From: Chroococcidiopsidaceae cyanobacterium CP_BM_ER_R8_30
GTDB taxonomy: Bacteria; Cyanobacteriota; Cyanobacteriia; Cyanobacteriales; Chroococcidiopsidaceae
Reading direction: 5' to 3'
Assembly: GCA_019244235.1 (NCBI GenBank)
Contig: JAFASY010000121.1
Coordinates: forward strand, 1-32,876
Length of the DNA: 32,876 nt
The notes below the pieces were generated by a model that saw only the letters and a program-made list of their open reading frames with translations, did not search any database and had not been told where the DNA came from. The position numbers and the translations under genes are program-made. Below, one piece after another: positions 6,727-14,484 of this stretch; positions within the stretch are counted from its first letter, which is position 1, and the number at the start of each line of letters is the position of its first letter.

Positions 6727-8017
6727 TTTAGATTGTAGATTTTGGATTCCTGAAAGCAGTAACCAAACTCTTCGAGGGTGTTGGTTTGCTTTATTGATTG
6801 CCTTGAGCACAACAGTTGTTATAACTCTAACTACCACAGTTTCTGGGGTTGGAACGACAGTGGCTAACAGCAGCTCCAGCGGCTTCCTCTCGCAAGCTGA
6901 GTTACGAGGAGTCTGGTTGACAAATGTTGATAGTGATGTGCTGTTTGAGCGTCATCGTCTGACTAAGGCCATACAACGTCTACAAGAGCTGAACTTTAAC
7001 AGTCTCTATCCTACTGTTTGGAATTGGGGATATACACTTTACCCAAGCGCAGTTGCCAAACGGGAGATTGGGCGATCACTCGACCCAACACCTGGATTAC
7101 AGGGGCGAGATATCCTCAAAGAAATTGTTAAGCAGGGACATCAAAAAAAGATGAGTGTCATCCCCTGGTTTGAATTTGGCTTCATGGCACCAGCTGATTC
7201 CGCACTGGCAAACCGTCACCTAGACTGGCTGACTAGTCGCCGCAACGGCACCCAGATTTGGCAAGAAGGACGCCACCAGCGAGTTTGGCTCAATCCGCTG
7301 CATCCAGAAGTCCAGCAATTTATCCAAGATTTAGTTATTGAGATAGTCAGCAACTACGATGTGGATGGAATTCAATTCGACGACCATTTCGGCTTGCCTT
7401 CCGATTTTGGCTACGACGCCTTGACAGTTAATTTATATCAACAAGAACATGCTGGTCAGTCTCCCCCAGCCAACCCTCATGATCCCGTTTGGGTGCGCTG
7501 GCGAACAGACAAAGTGACTGATGTGATGAGACGATTATTTGCGGCTATCAAAGACATCAAACCAGAATGTATTGTCTCCGTAGCACCCAATCCTCTGGAA
7601 TTTTCCTACAGCAACTCGCTAGCAGACTGGAAGAGTTGGGAACGGGAGGGGTTAATTGAGGAACTTGTCTTGCAAGTGTATCGCAATGACGAGAGCCGCT
7701 TCATTGCCGAACTAGAGCAACCAGAAGTTCAAGTAGCACGGAGTCACATTCCAGTGAGCATCGGCATTCTGACTGGATTGAAACACGAGATGATTCCGAT
7801 TAGACAAATTCAGAATCAAGTCACATCTGTTCGCCAGCAGGGCTTAGCTGGGGTGTCGTTTTTCCACTACGAAACTTTGTGGAACGTTGCCCAGGAGAAG
7901 CCAGCTGAACGCCAGTTTGCCTTCCAGACATTATTTCCAGCGCCAATGGAGCGACCAAACATTTTTACTGGGTGGGTATCACCACGTTTAACCCCCAATG
8001 CCCAAACGTCCCGCTAG
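6680..8017 (+). CDS. Glycosidase-like protein, GHL10/DUF187 family (family 10 glycoside hydrolase-like)
   Basis: This is a secreted or membrane-anchored TIM-barrel protein of the DUF187/GHL10 type. An uncharged hydrophobic segment (FALLIALSTTVVITL) is followed by a Ser-rich linker. The barrel starts at ELRGVWLTN and contains LNFNSLYPTVWNWGY, VIPWFEFGF, WLNPLHPEVQQF and the hallmark DGIQFDDHFGLP with acidic residues at the strand end, then VSVAPNP and ELVLQVYR. Family members are thought to act on glycans, possibly peptidoglycan-like, but activity is not established here. The start is unclear: GTG 6638 and ATG 6680 lie inside the divergent gene and a repeat, and TTG 6794 would leave only a short signal segment. 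I use 6680 as a compromise. Its end overlaps the convergent EGY gene by 30 bp. Confidence 0.8.
   Translation: MAIKTRVEKIRWSIPILDCRFWIPESSNQTLRGCWFALLIALSTTVVITLTTTVSGVGTTVANSSSSGFLSQAELRGVWLTNVDSDVLFERHRLTKAIQRLQELNFNSLYPTVWNWGYTLYPSAVAKREIGRSLDPTPGLQGRDILKEIVKQGHQKKMSVIPWFEFGFMAPADSALANRHLDWLTSRRNGTQIWQEGRHQRVWLNPLHPEVQQFIQDLVIEIVSNYDVDGIQFDDHFGLPSDFGYDALTVNLYQQEHAGQSPPANPHDPVWVRWRTDKVTDVMRRLFAAIKDIKPECIVSVAPNPLEFSYSNSLADWKSWEREGLIEELVLQVYRNDESRFIAELEQPEVQVARSHIPVSIGILTGLKHEMIPIRQIQNQVTSVRQQGLAGVSFFHYETLWNVAQEKPAERQFAFQTLFPAPMERPNIFTGWVSPRLTPNAQTSR
6727..6752. repeat. Remnant of an AT-rich dispersed cyanobacterial repeat
   Basis: The segment consists of TTTAGATTGTAGATTTTGGATT-type units, here within 6727-6752. 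Alternating TTTTAGATT and TTTTGGATT units are a dispersed non-coding repeat in cyanobacterial genomes that I recall from general knowledge. It sits exactly between the two divergent genes and would be translated (ILDCRFWIP) if the glycosidase began at its longest frame, which argues for a later start. Confidence 0.4.
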
Positions 8018-9511
8018 CGCTGGTGTGATTGGGAGAAGAGTTGCGATCGCCAGAAATAAAACTAAAAGTCCTAAAGCAGCTCGGGCATCATCAGGTTCAG
8101 TCAGCTCATTGAGGCTAGGACGTTCCAAATCCCTTTGCAATAACAGAATGACCAGCGCCCAGTACATAGCCAGAGGATTGGCAAGAGAGGCAAGTGCCAG
8201 TACAATTAACGTTGCTACTGTTGCCCGTCCTGCTGTTTTACGTCCGTAAATTGCCTGTACAACCCGACCCCCGTCCAGTTGTCCGGCTGGCATTAAGTTC
8301 AATGCCGTAATCACTAAACCCAGCCAACCAATCACCGTCAGTGGGTGAACATTGACAAGGGGTGCGTGGACAGTACTACCCAAAACCACCCGTGCCAGCG
8401 TCCCAACTAAAATCGATCCCTGGAAAAACTCAGATGGCACTTGAAATACACCAGGGTTAAAACCCCAGGTTATGCCCTGCTGGGAAAGCAGCAAGCCCAC
8501 CACCAGCATCAACAGGGAAACAATACCCCCAATAGCTGGTCCGGCAACTGCCACATCAAATAAAACTTTACGATTCGGCACTAATGACTCAAACCGAGTA
8601 ATGGCACCAAAAGCACCTATTTGTAAAGTTGGCAGAAAAAAGGGTGGGCTAAGACGCACCTGGTGACGACGAGCCACCAACCGATGACCAATTTCGTGAG
8701 CTGCCAAAACTGCCAAGATTCCAGCAGCGATGGGTAATGGTTGCTGGAATTGCCCTAAATTGGTGAAAAAATCAAAGCCCAGTAGGAGTCCAGCAGTTTC
8801 TAGACTCGTGGCAATCGTTGCTGCTAAAAGGATAACCGCTAAGATTTTTTGCGGTAATGTCGTTGGCTGCGGATCGTTGCGGCTAGGAAGGATAATGACA
8901 ACAGGCTTCCCTTCAGGACTCTCGATTGAGAAAAGGCGATAACGATCGCCAAGTCGCTCTTGTAAATTGGCAGTCAAACGTGCATGTACTGCTTCTGGTT
9001 CTCCCCGCAGATTGCCCTTGAAAATCGCCCCTTCTTGATAGGGAATTGTCTGTGTGACAAAAAACGTATCAATCCCAAAAATTCCGCGAATCGCGCTTAG
9101 ATCTTCATTATTGATTGATATGACATCTACGTTCGTTAGCTGTTGATCTGGCTTCGCCGCACCATCTGACCGAGCGATTGGCTCGGCTTCTTGAGTGGAA
9201 TGGTTCAACTTATCTACAGCTTTTGAGCGCAGTATCGCATCTTGACCAGCAGCTCTAATTCGATTTCCCAGCCAGATATATATCCCGGCAGAAGCTACTA
9301 ACAAAAATAAGACGCCCACAATGTTGATGTATATCCCCGTTGCTAATAAGCCAAATAACAGCAGCCAGGGAGCCATTAACACTACGGATTGCAACCAAGC
9401 GAATATTCCTAGTTTGCCAAAAGGTCTGGCTCGATAAAAGCCCCAACCTAGTATCGCAACCGCAGCCAATACAGTCAGCCCAATAACAGAGGTTTCTGAA
9501 GCCGTGAACAT
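7988..9511 (-). CDS. EGY-type site-2 protease family intramembrane metalloprotease (M50)
   Basis: This is a 507-residue multi-spanning protein. N-terminal membrane segments (residues about 8-27, 42-80) are followed by a soluble linker, the GNLRG motif (166-170) typical of the plant/cyanobacterial EGY group, and an alpha-beta domain. The zinc site HEIGH (272-276) lies in a membrane segment. A second metal-ligand motif, NLMPAGQLDGG (405-415), corresponds to the family NPDG region. EGY proteins are intramembrane proteases linked in plants to chloroplast development; cyanobacterial substrates are largely unknown. All catalytic residues appear intact. The gene stands alone on the minus strand. Confidence 0.92.
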   Translation of the reverse strand: MFTASETSVIGLTVLAAVAILGWGFYRARPFGKLGIFAWLQSVVLMAPWLLLFGLLATGIYINIVGVLFLLVASAGIYIWLGNRIRAAGQDAILRSKAVDKLNHSTQEAEPIARSDGAAKPDQQLTNVDVISINNEDLSAIRGIFGIDTFFVTQTIPYQEGAIFKGNLRGEPEAVHARLTANLQERLGDRYRLFSIESPEGKPVVIILPSRNDPQPTTLPQKILAVILLAATIATSLETAGLLLGFDFFTNLGQFQQPLPIAAGILAVLAAHEIGHRLVARRHQVRLSPPFFLPTLQIGAFGAITRFESLVPNRKVLFDVAVAGPAIGGIVSLLMLVVGLLLSQQGITWGFNPGVFQVPSEFFQGSILVGTLARVVLGSTVHAPLVNVHPLTVIGWLGLVITALNLMPAGQLDGGRVVQAIYGRKTAGRATVATLIVLALASLANPLAMYWALVILLLQRDLERPSLNELTEPDDARAALGLLVLFLAIATLLPITPALAGRLGIGG

Positions 9512-9642
9512 TTTGATCGAACCGTAGCAGCTAGCACTATCTCTACTCTACCTGAGTACCTTGCTTACAATGCCCTTTGGTTAGGGGAGAAGTGTGTGTC
9601 AATAAATCATCGTTTCGGTCATTGTAAAGATACGATGTTAAT

Positions 9643-10572
9643 ATGGCAACCATTGACATCCTAGGAGTGCGGCACGCCTACGAGCTAACGCCTCCAACTA
9701 CGAGTCCCCATACTCTAGTATTTATCCACGGTTGGCTTTTGAGCCGTGGTTACTGGCAGCCTTTGGCTGAGAGATTGGCACCGAATTACCAGTGCCTAAC
9801 TTACGATTTGCGCGGTTTTGGTCAGTCACAAGCTCAACCTTCTACCAAGGGCGACTCTGGCAGCACGCCCGTGCCAGCTCAACCTAGATCGTCTGGCGAT
9901 CCAACAACCCTAAATTCCGTAGTGACCACCCGCTATACTCCAATAGCATATGCTCAGGATTTGGCAGTCCTACTGCAACAGTTAAATATTACTAGTGCTT
10001 GGCTAATTGGGCATTCACTAGGAGGCACCATTGCTCTATGGGGAGCTGACTACTTACCTCAACATGTCAAGGGGGTGATCTGTATTAATGCTGGTGGTGG
10101 TATTTATCTTAAGGAAGCTTTTGAGCAGTTTCGCCTGGTTGGTCAGCGACTGCTAAAACTTCGTCCTCGCTGGCTGTGCCAACTACCTTTAATTGATTTA
10201 GCGTTGACTCGTACCAGTGTAGCGAGTCCAATTGCTCGCTGTTGGGGTCGTCAACGATTAATTGATTTTGTCCAGGCTGCCCAAGAAGCGGCTTTGGGAA
10301 CGTTACTAGACTCCACAACTGAGGAAGAAGTTAACCGCCTACCGCAGGTCGTATCCCAGCTTAAGCAGCCAGTTTATTTCCTGGCTGGTGCCCTAGACCC
10401 AATTATGGAACCTAAGTATGTCCGTCATTTAGCAAGCTTTCACCCGTTGTTTCAAGCTGCTTGTGGGGCTAATGTAATCGAAATCCCCCAGTGCGGGCAC
10501 TTAGCAATGGTAGAACAACCAGATGTCGTCGCTCGTCAAATCTGCTCTATCTTGGCTATGCATAAAGGATAG
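9643..10572 (+). CDS. Alpha/beta hydrolase
   Basis: This is a 309-residue alpha/beta-hydrolase-fold protein. It has the oxyanion HGW motif (29-31) and the nucleophile elbow GHSLGG with Ser125. A late GALDPIM strand carries the likely acid Asp252, and CGHLAMVEQP carries His286. The catalytic triad is therefore complete. Residues about 66-98 form an unusual low-complexity insert (Pro/Ser/Thr-rich) between the DLRGFGQS strand and the next helix. The substrate cannot be predicted. It converges with tsaD, with 12 bases between the stop codons. Confidence 0.88.
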   Translation: MATIDILGVRHAYELTPPTTSPHTLVFIHGWLLSRGYWQPLAERLAPNYQCLTYDLRGFGQSQAQPSTKGDSGSTPVPAQPRSSGDPTTLNSVVTTRYTPIAYAQDLAVLLQQLNITSAWLIGHSLGGTIALWGADYLPQHVKGVICINAGGGIYLKEAFEQFRLVGQRLLKLRPRWLCQLPLIDLALTRTSVASPIARCWGRQRLIDFVQAAQEAALGTLLDSTTEEEVNRLPQVVSQLKQPVYFLAGALDPIMEPKYVRHLASFHPLFQAACGANVIEIPQCGHLAMVEQPDVVARQICSILAMHKG

Positions 10573-10584
10573 ATGGGGTGTTCA

Positions 10585-11625
10585 TTACTGATACAACTGC
10601 ATCACATCAGTAATGGATAGTCTAGACTGGACACCAAGCGTTAGTGGGGAAGTATGACCTCGATTGAGATGCTCGGCTGCGGCACAGCCAATCATGGCAG
10701 CATTGTCTGTACAGAATTTAAGTGAGGGAAATAGCACTCTCAGGTTGTGAGCGGCACCAGCAGCTTGGAGGTGCTTTCTTAACCCACTGTTAGCTGCTAC
10801 GCCTCCACCAACGGTAATCGTGTTGAGACGATAGTCAAGGGCACAGGCAATCGCTCGTTTAGCCAGTGAGCGTGCCACAGTCTCCTGAAAACTGGCTGCT
10901 AAATCCTGTATGGAGAATGGTTGTTCATCCTGCTGCAATTGTTGTACTAACCGTAGAACCGCTGTTTTTAAACCACTAAAACTCGAATCATAGGGATGAT
11001 ACCCACCACCTGGTCGGGAAACATTCCCCTCTGGCAGCACAAAAGCTTGCGGATTCCCCAGAGCTGCTAACTTGTCGATGACTGGACCGCCAGGATACCC
11101 TAGTTGCAACAACCTTGCTACCTTATCAAAGGCTTCACCAGCTGCATCATCGCGGGTTTGTCCTAAAGTTTCGTAGCAGCCACAAGCCTTAACATAGATC
11201 AAGCTTGTATGACCGCCAGAAACCAACAAGTTGAGGAACGGTGGTTCCAACTCCGGCTCGTCTAAGTAACTGGCATAGATGTGACCTTCTAGATGATGAA
11301 CCCCCAAAAAAGGCTTTTGATGCACCAGAGCTAAAGTCTTCGCTGCGGTCAATCCTACCAATAGCGCTCCTACTAATCCAGGCGCACAGGTAACTGCAAT
11401 ACCATCAAGACTCGAAATAGGCAGCTGCGCTTGCTCAAGAGCGCAAGCGATCGCTTGATTAATCGTTTCCAAATGTCGGCGCGATGCTACTTCTGGCACC
11501 ACCCCACCATACGGCTGGTGAACGGAAATTTGCGAATAGACGACATTACTACAGACTTGCCTGTCTTGAACAACTGCCACTGATGTTTCATCACAACTTG
11601 TTTCGATCGCTAAAATGCTTGCCAT
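10585..11625 (-). CDS. tsaD: tRNA N6-adenosine threonylcarbamoyltransferase TsaD
   Basis: TsaD transfers the threonylcarbamoyl group from TC-AMP to A37 of tRNAs that read ANN codons, working with TsaB and TsaE. This 346-residue protein has the family length. It shows the ASKHA-fold start [16 protein letters not shown], the metal-binding HxxxH (H111 and H115 in HHLEGH), [26 protein letters not shown] and CTDNAAMIG with the third metal ligand Asp307. All key residues are present. It diverges from psaF, with 237 bases between the start codons. Confidence 0.97.
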   Translation of the reverse strand: MASILAIETSCDETSVAVVQDRQVCSNVVYSQISVHQPYGGVVPEVASRRHLETINQAIACALEQAQLPISSLDGIAVTCAPGLVGALLVGLTAAKTLALVHQKPFLGVHHLEGHIYASYLDEPELEPPFLNLLVSGGHTSLIYVKACGCYETLGQTRDDAAGEAFDKVARLLQLGYPGGPVIDKLAALGNPQAFVLPEGNVSRPGGGYHPYDSSFSGLKTAVLRLVQQLQQDEQPFSIQDLAASFQETVARSLAKRAIACALDYRLNTITVGGGVAANSGLRKHLQAAGAAHNLRVLFPSLKFCTDNAAMIGCAAAEHLNRGHTSPLTLGVQSRLSITDVMQLYQ

Positions 11626-11711
11626 CTGGTTTAAGAAATTTAAACTTTTATTTACCTAAACTATCTTGGGATCTCCAAAGAAGAGTATGATGACTTACAA
11701 GTTCAAGAGAG

Positions 11712-11792
11712 CAAGTTGGTAAGCCAAACTGCGAACGGCTGTGCTTTTCGCAAAGTTGGTGCAGTGGAGTTCTGCTTCAAGCCAAACTCGCG
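11712..11792. repeat. Imperfect direct repeats in the psaF upstream region
   Basis: CAAGTTGGT (11712-11720) followed by AAGCCAAACTGCG (11721-11733) recurs as CAAAGTTGGT (11751-11760) and AAGCCAAACTCGCG (11779-11792), with an insert of 18 bases in the second copy. They lie 70-150 bases before the psaF start, where promoter and regulator sites are expected. They could be regulator sites or a simple tandem duplication. Confidence 0.45.
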
Positions 11793-11862
11793 TTAAAAAC
11801 TTGTACAAGCCGCTTCGTTTTGTACAGCGAACTTTTTGTTTTGTAATAAGGGTAACAATTTC

Positions 11863-12369
11863 ATGGCTCGACGATTGTTTGCTCTGATTCTTGTGATTGG
11901 TATCTGGTTCAATTTTGCCCCAGCAGCATTAGCGATTGGGGCTGGCCTTGTACCTTGCAGTGAGTCACCTGAATTTCTCCAACGGGCAGCTAATGCCCGT
12001 GCAACGACAGACACGACAGGGGCACAAGATCGATTTAAACGTTACGCTGATTCAGGTGCACTTTGCGGACCAGAGGGTCTACCGCATCTGATCGTGGATG
12101 GTCGCCTCAATCACGCAGGCGACTTCCTGATTCCTAGCATCCTCTTTCTCTATATTGCCGGATGGATTGGTTGGGCAGGTCGTGGCTATCTTAGAGCAAC
12201 CAAAAAAGCCGCAGGAGGTTCTGCTGAAGCGAAAGAAATCAAGATTGATTTGCCTTTAGCTTTACCAATTGCCCTGTCAGGCTTTGCTTGGCCTGTAGCA
12301 GCACTGCAAGAATTTCTGTCTGGGGATCTATTTGCAAAAGATGAAGAAATTCCTGTTTCCCCGCGCTAG
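11863..12369 (+). CDS. psaF: Photosystem I subunit III PsaF
   Basis: PsaF is the 168-residue photosystem I subunit that lies on the lumenal side with one membrane helix; in algae and plants it docks plastocyanin or cytochrome c6. The first 24 residues are a thylakoid-lumen signal peptide (MARRLF...AALA). The mature start is [14 protein letters not shown], with the conserved cysteines of CSES and [11 protein letters not shown]. The trans-membrane part [18 protein letters not shown] and the ending [14 protein letters not shown] are classical PsaF. An in-frame ATG at 11836 would add nine residues before the signal peptide and is unlikely. It is followed by psaJ and then psaL on the same strand. 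Confidence 0.97.
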   Translation: MARRLFALILVIGIWFNFAPAALAIGAGLVPCSESPEFLQRAANARATTDTTGAQDRFKRYADSGALCGPEGLPHLIVDGRLNHAGDFLIPSILFLYIAGWIGWAGRGYLRATKKAAGGSAEAKEIKIDLPLALPIALSGFAWPVAALQEFLSGDLFAKDEEIPVSPR

Positions 12370-12409
12370 CTTAGCTTAACTGGTTAATTTGTATCGGAGA
12401 ATAATCCAC

Positions 12410-12565
12410 ATGGCGCAGCAAAACAAAGAAGACCAAAAATCTTATTTCCTTCAGTATCTTTCTCTCGCACCAGTTCTTGCCGTTGTTTCGGTGTCAGTTG
12501 CCTTCAGTACCTGGGCTGTATTTAACTACTTTTTCCCCGATCTCCTCTTCCATCCAATGCCATAA
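12410..12565 (+). CDS. psaJ: Photosystem I subunit IX PsaJ
   Basis: This 51-residue gene encodes a single-helix protein: a polar N-terminus (MAQQNKEDQKSYF), then LQYLSLAPVLAVVSVSVAF and a C-terminus of NYFFPDLLFHPMP. The LSLAPVL start of the helix and the FFPDLLFHP ending are diagnostic of PsaJ, which sits next to PsaF and binds chlorophylls and carotenoids. The N-terminal extension is slightly longer than in the 41-43 residue proteins of many species. A GGAGA sits ten bases before the ATG. It starts 40 bases after the psaF stop, so the two are surely one operon. Confidence 0.95.
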   Translation: MAQQNKEDQKSYFLQYLSLAPVLAVVSVSVAFSTWAVFNYFFPDLLFHPMP

Positions 12566-12605
12566 AAGGGTTTTTAAGCGATGTAGCGCTCACTTTCAAA
12601 CTAGA

Positions 12606-12665
12606 AAAATAGGCTTTGAAACTCGTTATCTAATTAACATGAATGTGAGCTTCAAAGCCTATTTT
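12606..12665. repeat. 15-bp perfect inverted repeat between psaJ and psaL
   Basis: AAAATAGGCTTTGAA (12606-12620) and its exact reverse complement at 12651-12665 enclose a 30-base loop. It begins 41 bases after the psaJ stop. It could act as a transcription-attenuating or mRNA-stabilising hairpin separating psaFJ from psaL; the loop is long and no U-run follows directly, so it is not a textbook terminator. Confidence 0.55.
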
Positions 12666-12848
12666 AGCTGTCAATGCATCCACAGATAGATATTGATTTG
12701 ATTAATGTAAAAAATTTGTCTTTTAACTCTTCACTTTATGTTCAATTCAATTAATTTTTCTAAAGTTCGTTACTAAGACTGAAATTCGTACCCATTTGTT
12801 CACTTAAAATGATCCCACAACTGTCATTACTAGATACCAACAAGAAAT

Positions 12849-13376
12849 ATGGCGCAGGCAGTCAACGCATCAAAAGATCGCCCTAGCGATCCCAGGAATC
12901 GAGAAGTCGTCTTTCCGGCATATGGAGATCCACAAATTGGTAACCTAGAAACTCCGATTAACGATTCTAGTCTGAGCAAGTGGTTCATTAATAACTTACC
13001 CGCCTACCGCAAGGGTCTAACTTTGCAGAGGAGAGGCTTGGAAATCGGCATGGCTCATGGCTATTGGCTGTTCGGTCCCTTTGCCAAACTTGGTCCACTT
13101 CGCGATACAGACATTGCTAATCTAGCTGGGTTACTATCAACCATAGGGCTAGTCGTCATCTCGGCTGCTAGTATTGCTCTCTATGCCAATAGCAATCCAC
13201 CTAAACCTGTTGCTACTGTGACAACACCCAACCCTCCCAATGAACTTGTAAGCAAAACAACGGAGGGCTGGAACGAATGGGCTACTGGTTTCCTACTTGG
13301 TGGCCTTGGCGGTGCGGTAGTTGCCTACCTGTTGAATGATTATTTACCAGTCATTCAAAAAGTTTTCGGCCATTAG
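12849..13376 (+). CDS. psaL: Photosystem I subunit XI PsaL
   Basis: PsaL forms the centre of photosystem I oligomers. This 175-residue protein shows the usual N-terminal part (VVFPAYGDPQIGNLETPIN, WFINNLPAYRKGLTLQRRGLEIGMAHGYWL) and membrane helices at about 90-113 and 146-168. Between the last two helices lies a Pro-rich loop (about 114-133, containing NPPKP and PNPPNE). The C-terminus is short and ends KVFGH. From published work on Chroococcidiopsis TS-821 and relatives, a psaF-psaJ-psaL locus together with such a PsaL loop goes with tetrameric rather than trimeric photosystem I. It has its own 283-base upstream region and converges on gmk, with two bases between the stops. Confidence 0.97.
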   Translation: MAQAVNASKDRPSDPRNREVVFPAYGDPQIGNLETPINDSSLSKWFINNLPAYRKGLTLQRRGLEIGMAHGYWLFGPFAKLGPLRDTDIANLAGLLSTIGLVVISAASIALYANSNPPKPVATVTTPNPPNELVSKTTEGWNEWATGFLLGGLGGAVVAYLLNDYLPVIQKVFGH

Positions 13377-13378
13377 TT

Positions 13379-14029
13379 CTAGGAACAGGGAGTAGGAATT
13401 GGGGTTGGGGGACGCTCCCCTTTCCCTTCCTCCCTGCCAAACAAGGCAGCTTCGACGCGACTTAAAGCGGTTTCAAAATTATCATTAATAATCTGAATAT
13501 CAAATTCACCAGCAGCCTCGATTTCTGCTCTGGCACGATCAAGACGCTGTAAAATCGCCACTTCAGAGTCTTGACCTCGACCGCGTAAACGCTGCTCCAG
13601 TTCTACTAGAGAAGGTGGCAAGATGAAAATGCGGAGCGCTGAGGGAAATTTCTGATGGACCTTTCGTGCCCCTTCTAGCTCAATTTCTAGCAATACCCAC
13701 TTGCCCTGGGCGATTTGCTCCGTCACAGGTTTACGGGGAGTACCGTAGTAGTTTCCAGCAAACTCAGCCCACTCTAGTAGTTCATCCGCATCAATCATTT
13801 GTTCAAACTGGCTGCGGCTAACAAAGTCGTAGTGCTGTCCAGCAATTTCATCTGGACGCGGGGAGCGGGTTGTCATTGAGCGCGAGAGGTACAATTCTGG
13901 ATGGCGCTGCAAGAGCGATCTCACTAGCGTACCTTTGCCAACTCCGCTAGGACCTGTCAGTATAATAAGTCTGCCACTGGGCAGGCTTTCCTTCACTATA
14001 ACAGCTGAGGTAGGCAAAACTCGTGTCAT
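13379..14029 (-). CDS. gmk: Guanylate kinase
   Basis: Guanylate kinase phosphorylates GMP to GDP with ATP. The 216-residue protein has the P-loop GPSGVGKGT (26-34), the GMP-binding SRSMTTRSPRPDE, GQHYDFVS, LLEWAEFAGNYYGTP and the lid region LRGRGQDSEV. All family motifs are intact. The C-terminal tail (REEGKGERPPTPIPTPCS) is encoded by GGGAGTAGG / GGGGTTGGGG-type DNA that resembles short dispersed cyanobacterial repeats, so the tail is probably an accidental extension. It follows remA (80 bases upstream on the same strand), a pairing also seen in Firmicutes, and probably shares its transcript. Confidence 0.96.
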   Translation of the reverse strand: MTRVLPTSAVIVKESLPSGRLIILTGPSGVGKGTLVRSLLQRHPELYLSRSMTTRSPRPDEIAGQHYDFVSRSQFEQMIDADELLEWAEFAGNYYGTPRKPVTEQIAQGKWVLLEIELEGARKVHQKFPSALRIFILPPSLVELEQRLRGRGQDSEVAILQRLDRARAEIEAAGEFDIQIINDNFETALSRVEAALFGREEGKGERPPTPIPTPCS

Positions 14030-14109
14030 CTGGGTCCAACTGAGCAGACGAAAAACATCCCCCTATTCTATTCCACATCCCGTTACTAATTCGGTATTGA
14101 TGACCAAGT

Positions 14110-14373
14110 TTAATTGTTGATATGAGGATCGCGACCAATCACAAAGCGATTTGCCACGGTTTCCGGCTGAATTGCCGAAAGGATAACATGGCTAGAGTCA
14201 GTAATAATCACGGCCCGGGTGCGACGTCCATAGGTTGCGTCTATCAGCTGTCCTCGATCTCGCGCATCGGTAATAATACGCTTAATAGGAGCAGACTCTG
14301 GACTGACAATGGCAACCACTCGGTTGGCAGATACAATGTTGCCAAAACCGATGTTGATTAGCTGAATGTCCAT
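14110..14373 (-). CDS. remA: RemA-like DUF370 protein
   Basis: This is an 87-residue protein of the DUF370/RemA family ([32 protein letters not shown], then [25 protein letters not shown]). In Bacillus subtilis RemA is a ring-forming DNA-binding activator of matrix and osmoprotection genes. Conserved arginines (RDRG, YGRRTR) that contact DNA there are present here. Its placement upstream of gmk is conserved from Firmicutes to cyanobacteria. What it regulates in cyanobacteria is not established. No clear ribosome site precedes the ATG. Confidence 0.93.
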   Translation of the reverse strand: MDIQLINIGFGNIVSANRVVAIVSPESAPIKRIITDARDRGQLIDATYGRRTRAVIITDSSHVILSAIQPETVANRFVIGRDPHINN

Positions 14374-14484
14374 GTTTATTGACGCAGAGCGGAGTGTAAG
14401 AAGCTTTTAGCTAGCTACTGTTCATAGTATCTACAAAAATTCCGACTTACAACGCCAAAATCACCCTCAAAACGCCAAAGACAA

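Noticed and set aside
11841-11860. Possible HLR1 (RpaB) site on the minus strand just before psaF
   Set aside because: The two half sites (GTTACC and ATTACA) deviate from the consensus and the spacing is one base short; it also lies directly before the start codon.
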